Notes under the pieces: model-generated
Seen by the model: the letters and a program-made list of their open reading frames with translations, nothing else
Told to the model about the DNA's origin: nothing
The model's database searches: none
Translations under genes and position numbers: made by a program
Origin: Topomyia yanbarensis
Lineage: Eukaryota > Arthropoda > Insecta > Diptera > Culicidae
Direction of reading: 5' to 3'
Assembly: GCF_030247195.1 (NCBI RefSeq)
Contig: NC_080671.1
Span: 5,174,501-5,238,500 of the forward strand
DNA length: 64,000 bases
In this document: one piece after another, positions 1-12,691 of the stretch
Layout of the letters: each line of letters opens with the position of its first letter
Numbering within the stretch: the first letter of the stretch is position 1

Positions 1-3000
1 TAGCGACTAGGATTTCCTACGCGGGTAACTAGATGGCTGCACCACATGTGCAAACGTATTTGAAACACCGAGCAAAAAACGAGAGACGAGGCTAAAAAGG
101 TCACACAGAATCGACACACCGCGTTGAACCGAGTGTAGCAGAAATTCAAATGAGCAACATTGGGCCAACAAACCATCACCGCAACACTGTTGCCCCTCAT
201 TGAACCGATATGTGGCAAACCGATCAGATCTTCCAGGGAATCAAAACCAGCCAAAGCATGGCTGATACCACCTCCCCCACCCAGCATCATCCGGTTCTCC
301 TATTGTCCTCACTTCTGTACGGGAAATAAGCCGATAGCGATACTATGCAGTAGTACTCAAATCGAGCTCCTGATGTTGAAGCTGGGAATGAACGATTACT
401 GTGTGCTGGCTGCTGGGCTGAATCGAGTGTCACCGGTTTTTTGGGGATGGTTAAGAAGCAGGTGGGTACGTCTGGGCCCTAGTTCCTCGAGCACAGCTCT
501 CCGTAATCGGATTATTCCCGAACCTGAAACATCATCCATTTCGGTTCTGTGTTCGAAAGAGCAAATCAAACCGACACATATCTCTGCCAGAGCACAGAAG
601 GTATATGCACCATTCACGGACAGATTTGAGTGCAATAGCATAGAGCATACAGCATCTGCATTCACTGCGCTTTGAGAGGGTTTACTTCCCGCGGGGTTTG
701 TTGTTCTACAGTAGCACTCGTTGGGGAATGACGGGAAATAGAAGCTCACGATTTGGAACTTGTTCGGATATTTTTTCAGGTTATGTCAGTATCGTACCAT
801 CGATTCTGATCATTACGGATCCACTTGGCAGGTGGGTTTCAATTCCGCTTAGCCTCATACGCAGGATGGGTTTTTTGATGGGTTGTTATTGTTTTGTGGT
901 GGCTTAGGGAGATTTTCGTACTTCGAATTACTGCGGATTTGTCTTTTTCAGTTTTTTAGGACAATCTAATTATGCCTTATTTGGCTGTAGCTGATAGTTT
1001 CCAGTGTCACTGTACAGTCTATGCTCTCATTTTATAACTATTTACTGGATATAAATGGTAGTATCACTGAAAACGAAATCTGTGCAATGTGGCGTTGCAA
1101 TCGTCCAAGTTCAAGTCTGATATTCTTATATGAAATTTAGAGCTTCTGGTCTTTGGTCAGGATGAGGTTTAACTGTTCGAAGGAAAATTAAACGTAAGTC
1201 GATCTACAGGAAACATTGTTTCTTTATACTTTTTCTCTAGAAGAAAGTAAACAGATTCAGAATAAAAAGTGGTAGCGATTACGGAAACACTACTAAATGC
1301 GCCTAAATTTACAAAATTCTTAATCTTCACTTAATACATACAAATAGGGCTCCTAGATTTCGTGAGACTTTGAATTGAAAATTTTTACTGACCAGAGAAC
1401 ATAAGCATGAGCTGATACTAGATATCATTTTGAATCAAAACTTCCGAGTAATATTTTAACAAAATTAAAGCATATCTTTGGTATTTCATTTTGTTGCATA
1501 ATTTGACCTTCGCTTAAAATAATCAATTCTTAGTGTGAACGATTTTGTCGGCTTTTCGTGACAAAGAACCATCAATGAATCCATCCACGAATGAGCAACT
1601 TATTTACTACCATTTAAATAAAACCTACCTACCTGTCATTGCAGAAACGTCTGCATCCTGAAGCCAAAAGAAAACAGTGTAAAAGGCCACCATGTTCCTC
1701 TTGCATGTATCTCAATAATTTGAATCAACTTTTCGACCTTTATGTGTAATATTATGGCCCACGTTGCACACAAACCATATGAGGGCAAGTAAGCAAGTTT
1801 TATCCCGTACGAAAAACAGGTGTAATCGAATTTTAAATGCCATTTTTTTGATATTCTTGAACATCCTATCTAGAAGGTGCTACACGCTCATTTTAAAACG
1901 CCACGTCGAAGAGTTATATTTGTAGGTTAGCTGAAGTCGAATCATTTTGAAACAAACCGTAGAACGAAATTTTATAATTGGATGCAGAGCTGCATTAAAT
2001 CAAAATTGTTTTCGTTTGTTAGTTTACTTAAGGCTATCAAAATGAGTGAAGCTTTTTAATTTGCCCAGATTTTTTTAGTTATTTTAAAAAGAATATATAA
2101 TCACAATTTGTACCCTTTTCTAGTTATATCTTCTCACAAAGAACACAATTAGCAAGTGAAAGTTTTCTTATATTTTTACTACTTTCGAAAGAATCCAAAC
2201 TAAGATTAACTAAAAGATTGTAAATAAAGCCATGTCATACAACCTAAATAACACTATGACGGCAAACAATCTGCTACAAATATTCTCATTTTGATCGTTA
2301 TTTAAATGATATTGAAGCTTGCTTATATTGTTTTACTGTTTATAATTTTGCATCAGATCTGGAACGATTAAGATTTCCACTGCAGAACAAATTGTCGTTT
2401 AATTCTTAGTGATAGAACATATATGCACAGGGTATGAGTTGTGAAAGTTGAGATCGGACAGATGACTTGGAAAAATGACGCAAAAAGTTGAATATGGAAA
2501 AATTGCCTAAGTCATGTCGGAACTTAAGGGGGTTGTGTAAGGTATTATCGGCAAAAGGAAGATTCACTGTCTGCATCCAGTGTCAGGTTCAATTTGTAAA
2601 GTTATAATTGTCAATTCATTATCAGACAGATCGAAGACTATAGGAAGTAATTAATTGTAATTTATTATTTTGTAACCGGGATTTGACGCTTTCTCAATTT
2701 TTGCATGACATCAGCAAAATTTCGTTGAACTGAACGTTTTGGCAATTCATGATGTTGAAAGCTCAGCAATTTGGATTTAACCCGTTTGACAGATTTACTT
2801 CGCTGAAAATCAGCTTTTGTCAAATTTTCAGTTCCATTACTGAACTTTTGGTATTTCAGGTTTGATTAGGTAATCGTGCTGATAGTTTGAATTAGCAAAG
2901 TAGGTCTGCCAAATTTTATATGCATGGTTAGTGGAGTAGTTGGGTAGGCTAAAATGATTTCTATTCCAAAGACCACTTATTTGATACAAATATTTCAAAA

Positions 3001-3489
3001 GATGCACTCTTTTTCTAAAAGCATTTGATTTAATTTGAAACAGTCAGATTTGGCTGTACTGTCTGACTACTAAGTGTAATGTTAGAGAAGATCTCTCAGT
3101 CCTTGGAGTGGCTAGCGCCTAACAATACAACTCTACAACGTTCTCGAAAGTATGCACCATTATTAGCAAAATAACGTTTAACCAACTATAGAACTTAAAT
3201 AATAAACTGTTTGAGCGGTTACACCACTGTAGAATTTTAACACAATCGATTTTCTATTTATTAGTCTAAAATGTGCTTTAGGATGTTAAAAATGATATCC
3301 CAAAACATGGAAGACGAAAACAATACATAAATGTACAAATTTGCAATTCTGCGTTGCGGCTCTTATGAATATTCCATGTGTACTGAAAACTTTACCCGCG
3401 TTTTTCTCGAAATCACTTTTTTTGAGCTGTAACGGAAATGTAACTCGAACAAATGATTTTTGATCGCTTTGAAATTTTCACAGTAGGGG
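1..3489. other. intergenic, no supported gene
   Basis: The first ~900 bases are less AT-rich than the rest and hold overlapping ORFs on both strands (160-675 plus, 396-749 minus). Neither shows a recognisable domain, and their frames oppose each other, so I do not call either a gene. From 900 to 3489 the DNA is AT-rich with stops in all frames. No RNA gene, LTR or clear terminal inverted repeat was recognised. Confidence 0.5.
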
Positions 3490-4711
3490 AGATCGGGGCT
3501 GGTTGGCCGAGTTTTGCTTTCGGAATTTCTGTACTCATTCTGGTTAGACTTTTTGAAAGCCGGTTTGTGCTGTCATGAAGATACAACCCTTGAGCACATA
3601 TGTAATTTTTTTCATCCATGAAAAAAAAATCAGGTTGGCCAAGTTTGGTAAAATAAGCTAAACAGGTCAAATGTATCAGTGGAAAACTTTTAATTAAAAA
3701 AAAACATCGTTTTTTCGTATAAATAAAATCCACTTTTTAGTCTTTTTAACCATTTTGGACTTAGTTTTGGCAGCTTTAGTTAACTTTTTGCCAGCTTTCG
3801 CTGATTTTTTCCTCCGCCAGCGTACGGTTACGTTTGATTTTAATTTTTCTGCTCCTCTAATACGGCTTAGACATTGGGGAATCGGTTAAAATTTGAGTCG
3901 AACGGCGTTTACGATCTTGCTATTTCTTCGAATCAGATCGTGCACTCGCCTTGGGAAGAGGTCTGACGTCTTCAGAGAGGCTTACAACTGCTGCAGCTTC
4001 TATGCTAATGGACGAGTTTTGTTCGGGGTTGGGTCGATCTGTGACAAATCCTGCCAGAAACTCCACAGGAGAAAAAATTCAGCATTGAAGGGGTCCACGC
4101 CAAAGACTCTGAAACCAGCTTGGCATTTAATACATAAAATATCGGAATTAACTTTTTTTTATAAACAATTTCCGACTATTAATGATTCTAATCTCTTATT
4201 TCTATTTGGTAATAATTTTAAATTATTTTTATTACTTATTTCTTGTGTTTAATATTCCTTATATTCATCAATATTAGCATAATATCAAATTTTGCTTTGA
4301 AAAAGGTTGACATTTCACAAATATCAAAGTGCACATTACTCTACAGTAAATTTACAACTTGGCCAACCTACCCCAATGTATATTTTCGAGAACATTCGCG
4401 ATTTACACAAACAAATATAAGGTTACCCTGGTAACCGTTATACCATTTAGTTGGGTTTTGAATAACCTTTCCAGCAGTACCAAGTTATTGGAAATCGGAT
4501 GTAAATTGATTCTCGTTACACATATTATTTTTCTGAAACAGAAATTTACTCACCAGTGCCAAAAAAAGAATAAACGTGCTCCTGTACAAACGACAGCACC
4601 AAAACACCTGAAATTACGTCGGTACATTGGTGACGTAATGCCCCATAAAAATCACTATAGATGTCGCTACTGCGCATAATCGCCTTTTCATAACTCGGCC
4701 AACCAGGATCT
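3490..4711. repeat. candidate 1.2-kb inverted-repeat element
   Basis: A 15-base arm CTGGTTGGCCGAGTT at 3499-3513 has its exact reverse complement at 4692-4706. The outer bases AGATC (3490) and GATCT (4711) extend the symmetry with a short indel. Copies of GTTGGCCAAG-like sequence also occur inside, near 3634 and 4359. No transposase is encoded. No target duplication was identified, so the boundaries are approximate. Confidence 0.4.
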
Positions 4712-5034
4712 AATCTGGCCTCTTCGGCCAGTATGTACGATCTAATTTGTATTGCTTACCTTTTTATTGACTATCAATTTTGTGTAGATTTTTATGACAT
4801 TTTCGACGTTTTTTCACTCAAAAGTGCGCCATTTCGCGTAAAATCGAAATATCGAAAAAATCCTACGTACATCGCTATTGGCATAAGTAATCAAAAAAGT
4901 TTTTGGGGCTAGGTCAAAACTTACGGGAGCTCTTCGGCTTTCTTCTGAATAAATATGGTACTCTTTTTCTGGCAATAAAGATGGCAATAAATAAGCCAGC
5001 TTTATCAGGTTGGAAAGACAAGCACTGTCGAACT
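4712..5034. other. no gene seen
   Basis: AT-rich spacer between two inverted-repeat elements. It contains the short palindrome TGGCCTCTTCGGCCA just outside the preceding element and nothing else I can name. Confidence 0.4.
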
Positions 5035-5264
5035 ATACCCGATCAGAACGACATAACAGAAATCTATCAAATTTATATCTCATGTTGATATTTATTACTC
5101 ACTATGTTATTTTTGTGATATCCCAATCAGCAAGGCAAGCAAACTTATATCAAGATTATATCTTCTGGTGATATTGAACTGCTAATATGATTTTAATGTA
5201 CGCATATAACGATGATGTTATAATATATTACATATTCTTTAACAATTATCTTTGAACGCTAACT

Positions 5265-5331
5265 GTAAACTGTTAAGCGGGCAAATTACCAGTTGGTTAA
5301 AGCCCCAATAAACAAATCAATCAATCAACTG
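5265..5331 (+). repeat. LINE/SINE-like 3' tail fragment
   Basis: A short segment with TTGGTTAAAGCCCC followed by AATAAACAAA and a small (ATCA)n tail resembles the 3' ends of mosquito retroposons. It has no coding content. Assignment rests on general resemblance only. Confidence 0.3.
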
Positions 5332-6760
5332 TGAATGATTATTATATTACACAAATGACCGTCTATTTGCTAATACGCTGACGCCTCTTTTTATGCGTAT
5401 TTATTCAACTTTTTAAAGCAAATTTTCGAAGTTTTTATTGATTTCCTTATATTTGCGTTTTCCACATGGATATTCAAAGTTCCACGATGGTGAGAATAGA
5501 TTAGTTTTAGATGCAAGTAGTCGGAAAACTTGAAAATAAGCTGTTTAACTTACTTGGTTACATTTTGATTAAGAGTTTACTTATTTTCTGAGACACTCGT
5601 CTGACACGCAATTTCGAATATGTGGGTTATGATTTCAATGTTGAAGCCCTTATTCAAAAAGTTTTGGAATCGTAAAGTTACCAACAAGCTATTCTAAAGA
5701 ATATAATTTTCATATAAAACTTATTTTAAAGAAGATGCAGGAAGTATCAAGCACTCCAGATGAAATAAAGAAACGCAGATTCAAATAAAAAAGCATTTTT
5801 TAAACTATTTGTTATGGTTTAGTCAAATGATTATATAAATAATTTTCTTTTAACTAATTGTGCATATTTAAAAAAAATTATTTGATATATACTGCTTTCC
5901 ACAATACCGTTATAAATTTTGAGGATCTTCACTCCGATTTCTCCAATTTATGTGGATTTTTCATAAACAACCGAAGCTTGTCCACCTAAGACAGTTTGAC
6001 ATTTACAATGAATTGACATTTACTTTGAATACGCATATGTACTAATGTTTTCGTTGTATTCGATGGTGCTTCGTTCGTCTTAAAAAATCATCGAACTAAC
6101 AAATTTTCGTAATAATCAAGATACTCATTTTGTAGAAAGTTAAAAAAGGAATAATGCGACCTGTTCAAATTGTCGAAAGATTAATATTTGTGAGTATGCT
6201 GCATAAAGCTTTCAATATTTCAAAATGGCCTAGAAATCTCTGAATATATACATATCCCAGCTGGTATTATTGTTTGCTGTTACAATTTAAATATGTGCTT
6301 TAGATAGTGCTTGAAATAGCTAAAAACTTTAATGTAAAAATATCGAATACTTTCGTCCTTAAAACTAAATAAAATTTAGAAAAGAAAATGTATTTTAGAA
6401 AACATGGAATATTCTAAAATTCGTCACACCGAATAATCTTCAACAATTTCTGGAATTTTATGATTATCTGTTATAATATTCGCAGTTGATAGATATAACT
6501 TCTGTGAAAGATTTGCATTTCTAGCAATTTATCGGGTGCGAGATATTTGTACTGGTTTTTTTAGTCTTCCCCATATCAAAAATGCCAATAACAAATCCTC
6601 AAAAGAGACTTCGTTTGAAACCTGAAAACACATTTGTTGCTTTGAATCTATGCGAAATTCTAAATAAGATTTCTCGTATTCTCCGTAAAATAATGTACGT
6701 AAAATATCCGCTCAATGTTACCATGTCGCATCGACATTATTTCCATATCAACATTTGAAT

Positions 6761-6955
6761 AGGGCTAATAAGATTTGTAAACAAACTTTTGTTTTGCTGA
6801 TTTCTCTTAATTTGTTATCATTTCAACACAGAAAACATTTGAAATTGATTCTACCAAGGGCAAAGATGTTGATTCATGTGTATTTTTTATAAAACTCAAC
6901 TCTGTAGCGGAAAAATGAGCGAAATAAGTTTGTTTACACAAGTCTCATTAGCCCT
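6761..6955. repeat. 195-bp MITE with AGGGCTAAT termini
   Basis: The left end AGGGCTAATAAGATTTGT...AAACAAACTT is mirrored at the right end by AAGTTTGTTTACACAAGTCTCATTAGCCCT, giving about 25-base imperfect terminal inverted repeats. TTTGAA occurs next to both ends (6754-6759 and 6956-6961) and may be the target duplication. There is no ORF. Confidence 0.55.
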
Positions 6956-7780
6956 TTTGAAGAATTACTATTGATTTCTAAAAACCACGTAAAACACGTT
7001 AACGTACAAGAGAAGCGCCAAAGCGCACTATTTAGAATCTAAAAATAGCCCCTCTTTCCTAATCTGAAAAGACACTATAAAGCTATTCAGTCTATCGTCA
7101 TATAGACAGCTGTATTGGTGAGTAAAACTTAATAAAAACAAAGCGTATGGCACCAAGAAAACAAAGAGCACTTATGCGTGGGCAAAGTTCAATGTGTGCG
7201 TTCTGGAAACGTCTTCTGCATCTATAATCGTTTTGCCCTTGACGGAAGCGTGGAATATTATGCTAACTTTAACATCAGTCGAAAACAACGTCGTTGGTTC
7301 ATGCAGGAAACTTCCCCATCAAACTCAGAATACCCTGGTTCAAAGCGCTATATCGACAGATAACTATCAGCGTGTTATATATTCACAATAACAATCAGCC
7401 AGCAGGTATGCAATCATTTGGCAATGCTATAAAAGCTTTTGATGCATGAAGCTTTTTGCTCCCAATGCAAAAAGCACCTTAATGTATGCTTTATTTTTCT
7501 CGTATTCTATTTTTAGACGTGCACGCTAAAATCGTTGATATTATACAATAAGTAATACAAGCTATGTTGGGGTCAATTATGCTATCTCATGTTGTTATGA
7601 TCGTGTTATATTGGTATCAACGTTTGTTATAAATGTGATATTCGTAGAGAATTTTTTGTTAGAATTTTTGTTATTTTAACACCTAACGGTTTCTGCTTTA
7701 TAACAAAATTTGATAGGAAATCTTTTGTAACAAAATATCAGCATGTGTTATAATTGTGTTATTTCCTCCTGGTCGGGTAT

Positions 7781-8498
7781 CTATCCGCAAATCCTCGTTC
7801 TTTCCTTCTCTCCACACACTTGATTCCAATTGCACATCTAAGGGTTACAGTAGAGCACGTTTGGATAAATTGAATTGATTCGAATCGCAATGCAGATCAA
7901 AGTTGTTTTTGCGAATAAAAAAAACTGCAATAAAAATTGTTTTGATTCTTTTCATTTTGCTTAGCACTATGATAATAAGTGGGACCATTTAATTCGCTAA
8001 TATAAATCGATAACATATTTTCACTAATTATTGCCCATATATCTATCGTGTCTTACATCAAAGAGAGTAAATAACGGAAGAAAATTATTTTTTTAGGGGG
8101 GGGGGGGGATCCAAATAAATGATAATTGGATATAGATCGTAAAATCCAATATTTTATGAATTTTTTTTACACTCGTGGTTAACAAATTGAATCAGAGTGT
8201 TCACAGCTTAGAAATTGGCCCCACAAATACCCTAAGCTAAGATTAAATATTGATTTTAAAATGATCATACTGTCAAAATTTTAATTTTTTGTTTGACCTT
8301 TGTTTACTTTTTATTTAAGCCTCGCTGAAAAACGTATACTATTTTATTTTTTTCCAAACTTGTTAAAATTCGCTAGAAACGAATATAACTGTTCTCTCCC
8401 ACGTCGATAGGTATCATGTTCAATTAGAATGAAATTTTACAGTTAATTTTGAATTCGAATTGAAATATTTTAACCGATGCTTTTATCAAAGTTTGAAA
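7781..8498. other. no gene seen; 13-base G run
   Basis: AT-rich DNA with an uninterrupted run of 13 G at 8096-8108 immediately followed by GATCC. No ORF, RNA gene or transposon end was recognised. Confidence 0.4.
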
Positions 8499-8735
8499 TC
8501 TCGACAAACATATGATTACGGCTTAAAAATCAACTGTCAAGATTATCTTTGAATGGAAATCCAGGAAAAACCGTCATTCGTTAATCACAGATGTTGGTAG
8601 AAAACAAAAGAGGAAAGTTTTCTCTTTCATTAACTGCTACGAACTATGTTTAGTTAGTAACGGTTTGTCCGGAATTTCCTTTCAAAGAGAATTTTGACAG
8701 TTGGCTTTTAAACCGTAATCATATGTTTGTCGAGA
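8499..8735. repeat. 237-bp foldback MITE
   Basis: The segment begins TCTCGACAAACATATGATTA and ends with the reverse complement. The arms match over about 75 bases each (8499-8575 and 8660-8735) with scattered mismatches, leaving a short loop centred near 8615. It encodes nothing and would fold into one long hairpin, as non-autonomous foldback elements do. Confidence 0.65.
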
Positions 8736-9224
8736 AATAACTATCATCATGGCACCATTTACAACCAATGGTTCAACCATCTCAAACTCGACGAGCGCGT
8801 ATTCAAACTGAATGAAAACATGCATATGTATACCAATTTATTTTTTTTAGAGCATTGAATATTATGTCACTACAAAATGCTGTACATCATTGATAAACTA
8901 TCAACTATCCAACAAATTAAAGTTCCAAGTTCAGAAACATATCGGCAACAAGTTGACAAAATTGTTCTCACACGCTATGGAACGAGACATTTGACGAATC
9001 AAAGGTATTTTACTGCAAGAAAATTTCGGAATCAGAAACTTCATCGTGTTGTCTAATTTACTCATTTTATTTAACTTGAATTTGTTGTTTTTTAACATTG
9101 TCGTGTAACGCAGATCAGAACGCAGCCATATAAATGACAGCATCGTTTGGTTAAAGATTACCAAATATTTTAGGCCAGTTTAAAAGTTAGTCCGGTTTAA
9201 ATATAGTTAGTACGCCTTTAAGCT
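8736..9224. other. no gene seen
   Basis: AT-rich spacer. The 77-residue minus-strand ORF at 8931-9164 has no recognisable domain and is not called. Confidence 0.4.
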
Positions 9225-10730
9225 TACTAATGGTGCAATTATGCCTTTCTCATTTATCCAAACTATTATTTAATGGCACGACTGTCACAAACCTGATAAG
9301 CAACATGTCGACAACGACATACTTGAAACAAACAAAAATATCAAAAAAATACAAAAGCTTAATCAGCGTGAGTTCAATGTTGTCTTCATGTTAACTTCAT
9401 GGTGGAGAAAGGAAGGGATATAATTAGGGATCATTCATAAATTACGTAACGCAAAAATTGCCCAAAATTGACTCCCCCCTCCCCCCATGTAACAAATTGT
9501 CACAAATTTCTTCATCCCCCCCCCCCCCCTCCCCTGTTACGTAACAAATTCCTAGAAAAATTTTTTTTTCTTCGGTGAAAACATTTTACGTAACGATCTA
9601 GCTAACTCCCCCTCCCTCCTATGTCACAACATGTCACAACTTGTTGTAGCCCCCCCCTTAAAGCGTTACGTAATTTATGAATGATCCCTTAGTGGGAGAG
9701 GGAGGATGCATCGGGAATCATCTAATTTATTGTAGTATACGAGGTGGATGAAGGGAATGCATGTGGGAGGTTGGTCTGAGAGGGTGGGCGGCGAGAGAGG
9801 GTTGCTGGTTGAGAGGTAGGAGGTGAAGGGGTAGATGTAGGGTTCAAAACCGAACTTCATATTATACCTTCCATTTAAGACTAGGTTAGTGAAATTTGGT
9901 TGTTATCACCGAAGTGGCTTTAGATCTGGAATTTGCCTGGAACCCCGGGACTTTCGGAATTATCGACAGTGGACAATACATTCCAATAATTTTTGATTCG
10001 CCATCAGTAATCTAGGCCAGCGAATCGAAGTAAATTGATGTTTCAATACATTTTAAACCCATGAGGTATTACAATTGTACCGGTTTATATGAGAAATTCC
10101 TATGTGAGCGCAATTACCAACCTGTAACCCCGGAACCAAAAGTCAGAACTGAATGAAATTCAATAGCAGTCAATGGGAGTATTATATCTTTCAATTGACA
10201 TCAACTTTGTAAACATCGGTTAAGAGTTTGTTGGGAAATAGGTGCAACATTGGCTCGGGAACTTGGCGAGTTCCCAGGGGGCATCAAGATCCGTCATAGC
10301 TGACCAATGTGGTGAAAACTACTTCAATTGGTCATTAGTGATCTAGACCCGCAAATCCAAGAAATGTTGAACGTATTTGAATATGTATTACATCATTCGG
10401 ATATCATAGGGTTACCAGTTTATATGGAAATTTGCTGTGTGACCACACCCTTCAACCCGTAACTCCCGAAGTCCGATCAACTAAAAAATCAATAGCGTCT
10501 AATGGGAGCGTTATACCGTTCATTTGAGTTTGTGCAAATCGGTTTAGCCATCTCTGAGAAAATTGAGTGAAATTATTGGACACACGCATACATACACACA
10601 CAGATATTTAGCGATCTCGACGAACTGAATCGAATGGGATATGACACTCGCTCCTCCGGGCCTCGGTTTGAAGATCGATTTTTGGAGTGATTGCATAGCC
10701 TTTCTTTATATGAGAAAGGCAAAACATAAT
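9225..10730 (-). repeat. dispersed GCCTTTCTC-family repeat, minus copy
   Basis: The left edge reads GTGCAATTATGCCTTTCTCAT and the right edge is the family head in reverse orientation: GACGAACTGAATCGAATGG, then CTCCGGGCCTCGGTT, then a palindrome ending GAGAAAGGC near 10725. Between them are diverged units recognisable by ...GAAATTCAATAGC and AAACCGATTT-like blocks. The same ends and units occur at 16450-19795. Non-coding; a 262-bp MITE is inserted near its left side. Confidence 0.6.
9427..9688. repeat. 262-bp MITE with perfect 26-base inverted repeats, TTA duplication
   Basis: Perfect 26-base terminal inverted repeats begin GGGATCATTCATAAATTACG. They are flanked on both sides by TTA (9424-9426 and 9689-9691), the 3-bp duplication typical of PIF/Harbinger-type insertions. 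The interior contains several long C runs and repeated CACAAC/TTACGTAAC blocks and no ORF. Confidence 0.8.
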
Positions 10731-11818
10731 GGTAGGTCGTAGTTCAACATATGTACGGGTTGGTGCTGGGCTTGTGGCCTTCGACTGACACGTTTAGGAA
10801 TGTAATATTACAACATTCCAAAACATCGGTAGAATATATAGGGAGAGACAAATTCGACCTAGTAAATGGTTTTGGCTGTAAAATGGTCATTTTACATCAG
10901 ATCAAGTCGTAATATATACCAAATTGCAGGTTAGGCTTCTCCGCAGATTCCTTTTATACACAGCTTGATTTAGTTTGGTAGCAGAGTTAAATTTTCTCTT
11001 CGAAATCAATCAAACACAATTTAGCAATTTAGTTGAACGTATGCTTCTTAGAATCATTAGCAGCTGCAAGATTGTGAGCTGAGAGATCTTCTCTTCATGC
11101 TCCATGACATATAAAATTCAAAACAAAACTATTAACACTATACTCGTCACGAAAGGGGCTTGTTGTGTACGCAATTTGCTGTTATAATGAAAATGTTGAT
11201 AAAAGGCAGTATTTGAAAGAATTGTAAAACGTATTTTTTCCCATCCCTGGCCTCTTTGCGAGGGGGAATTGGTAGTCGAAAATCTCAGAAAAAAGCTACG
11301 TCATTTGAGTACGATCCCTTGACAAAAACGTATCGCTATCATCTTGTATCTAAAAATGATTTTTTATGGATTTTGTATCAATGAACGGCAAACCAAATAT
11401 ATTAAATTTTAAATATAAATTTTTGGATTAATTTCGAATTCTTTTGGTATATCAATAGTTTTTGATGACTCATTTGACCAATTGAGCTCTCAAATAGAGG
11501 TACGGTTACCGCCTCTAGTGGTAGTTTGAGCAGCAGAATTTTACTGAGCAGGGGATAGGCTTCAAGAGACACATGGGTATGCGTTGAAATCAATTAGAAT
11601 TTCGAATTAAAGTGATCGCGACTCGACAGAATTTTGGAGCGCTTCCATTGCTTTTTATTGTATAAAACTCTTAAAAACAAATAAATATGCACTGTTTTAT
11701 TTCCTTTGTAGCTCGTAGCACTAGGAGGAAAAATATCTTATTTTCTTCACATTCACCACAGAGTGCAATGTTTTGGTAAAGCACACCGCTTTTTGTGCCG
11801 TTCACATTTAGTTGTATG
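10731..11818. other. no gene seen
   Basis: AT-rich spacer between repeats. Short ORFs here lack any recognisable domain. Confidence 0.4.
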
Positions 11819-12590
11819 TTTTTGCATTTGTTTATAGTTTTGTTGATTTAGTTGGATGTAGTGATTCGCTTTTTCGGATATTCACAAAGAATCCAAAAGC
11901 ACCAACCACTCTCGCTGTGAAGGATAACCCGAGCGAGCTTTGCTCTGTTCCTCAGTAAACAAACACGGGGTGTGAAATCGCACTTCAGTTTCTTTCGAGA
12001 ATATTTGTGAGGAACATTAATCCATTGAAGTGAAGGTTTAATGGGGTAAAGTAAACCCAAATGGCACTTTTAAAATAATATTTGTCAACGCCAAGAGGGG
12101 CCCTCCTTAACAATTAGGGCCTGCAACCCGAGGATGATGTTTATGAGGACTGGGTGCTGGGCGATTCCTGGTAAAGAAAAGGGTAACGCAAAATTGCAAA
12201 ATAATCCAATGGAACCGGTGTGGCAACTCTAAGCAGGGATTTTTTTTCTTTCGATACTAATCCAGCGCTTTCGAAGATTGGAAATTCAATAAATCAAAAA
12301 AATCGACTTCAAATTGGCGAAATTTGAAGACAACCTCATGACTTCTAATCAAACCATTTAATTATTTAACCCTTACAAATCTGATCATATTTTTGTTTCG
12401 ATTATAGACCTTAAGGGCTACTTCATTCAGGTTAGAAATTTTCCTATAACAAATCTCTGTATTCCTGTGTGCGGGGTCTGGATTCGAACCCAGGTGAGCT
12501 GCGCACATGATATTCAATGTACAAATCTTGTTTCGATGCGAGAATTAGGTTGGTATAATCAAATATGCAATAGTTCAGAATTTTCGCCAT
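11819..12590. repeat. dispersed repeat, copy A (interrupted by a LINE)
   Basis: This copy matches 19805-20680 almost base for base over long stretches, for example around TTGGATGTAGTGATTCGCTT and CGCCAAGAGGGGCCCTCC. Copy A lacks two blocks present in copy B, one after CCAATGG and one near AATGTACAAAT. Homology ends where the poly(A) end of the LINE begins at 12590. Both copies contain GAATTCGAACCC or its variant, a possible pol III B box on the minus strand, so a SINE-like origin is possible but unproven. Confidence 0.7.
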
Positions 12591-12691
12591 TTTTTTTATT
12601 TTTTATTTTATTTGTTCGATCTTCGGTGGATTCCGTACAGATTATTAAAAAATAGAACATACTTTCTAAATTAATTAAAAATTCCTAATAG

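Larger units (their letters stand above)
5035..7780. repeat. candidate DNA-transposon remnant with ATACCCGA(T/C)CAG ends
   Basis: The 12-base end ATACCCGATCAG at 5035 is matched, with one mismatch, by the reverse complement of CTGGTCGGGTAT at 7769-7780. Both subterminal regions are rich in TGATAT and GTTATA motifs, as expected for ends of one element. The interior is non-coding and contains a LINE-like tail (about 5265) and a nested MITE (6761-6955). No clear target duplication was found. Confidence 0.35.

Noticed and set aside
160..749. Overlapping ORFs of 171 and 117 residues on opposite strands
   Set aside because: No recognisable domain, opposing frames, and no splice or promoter context that favours either.
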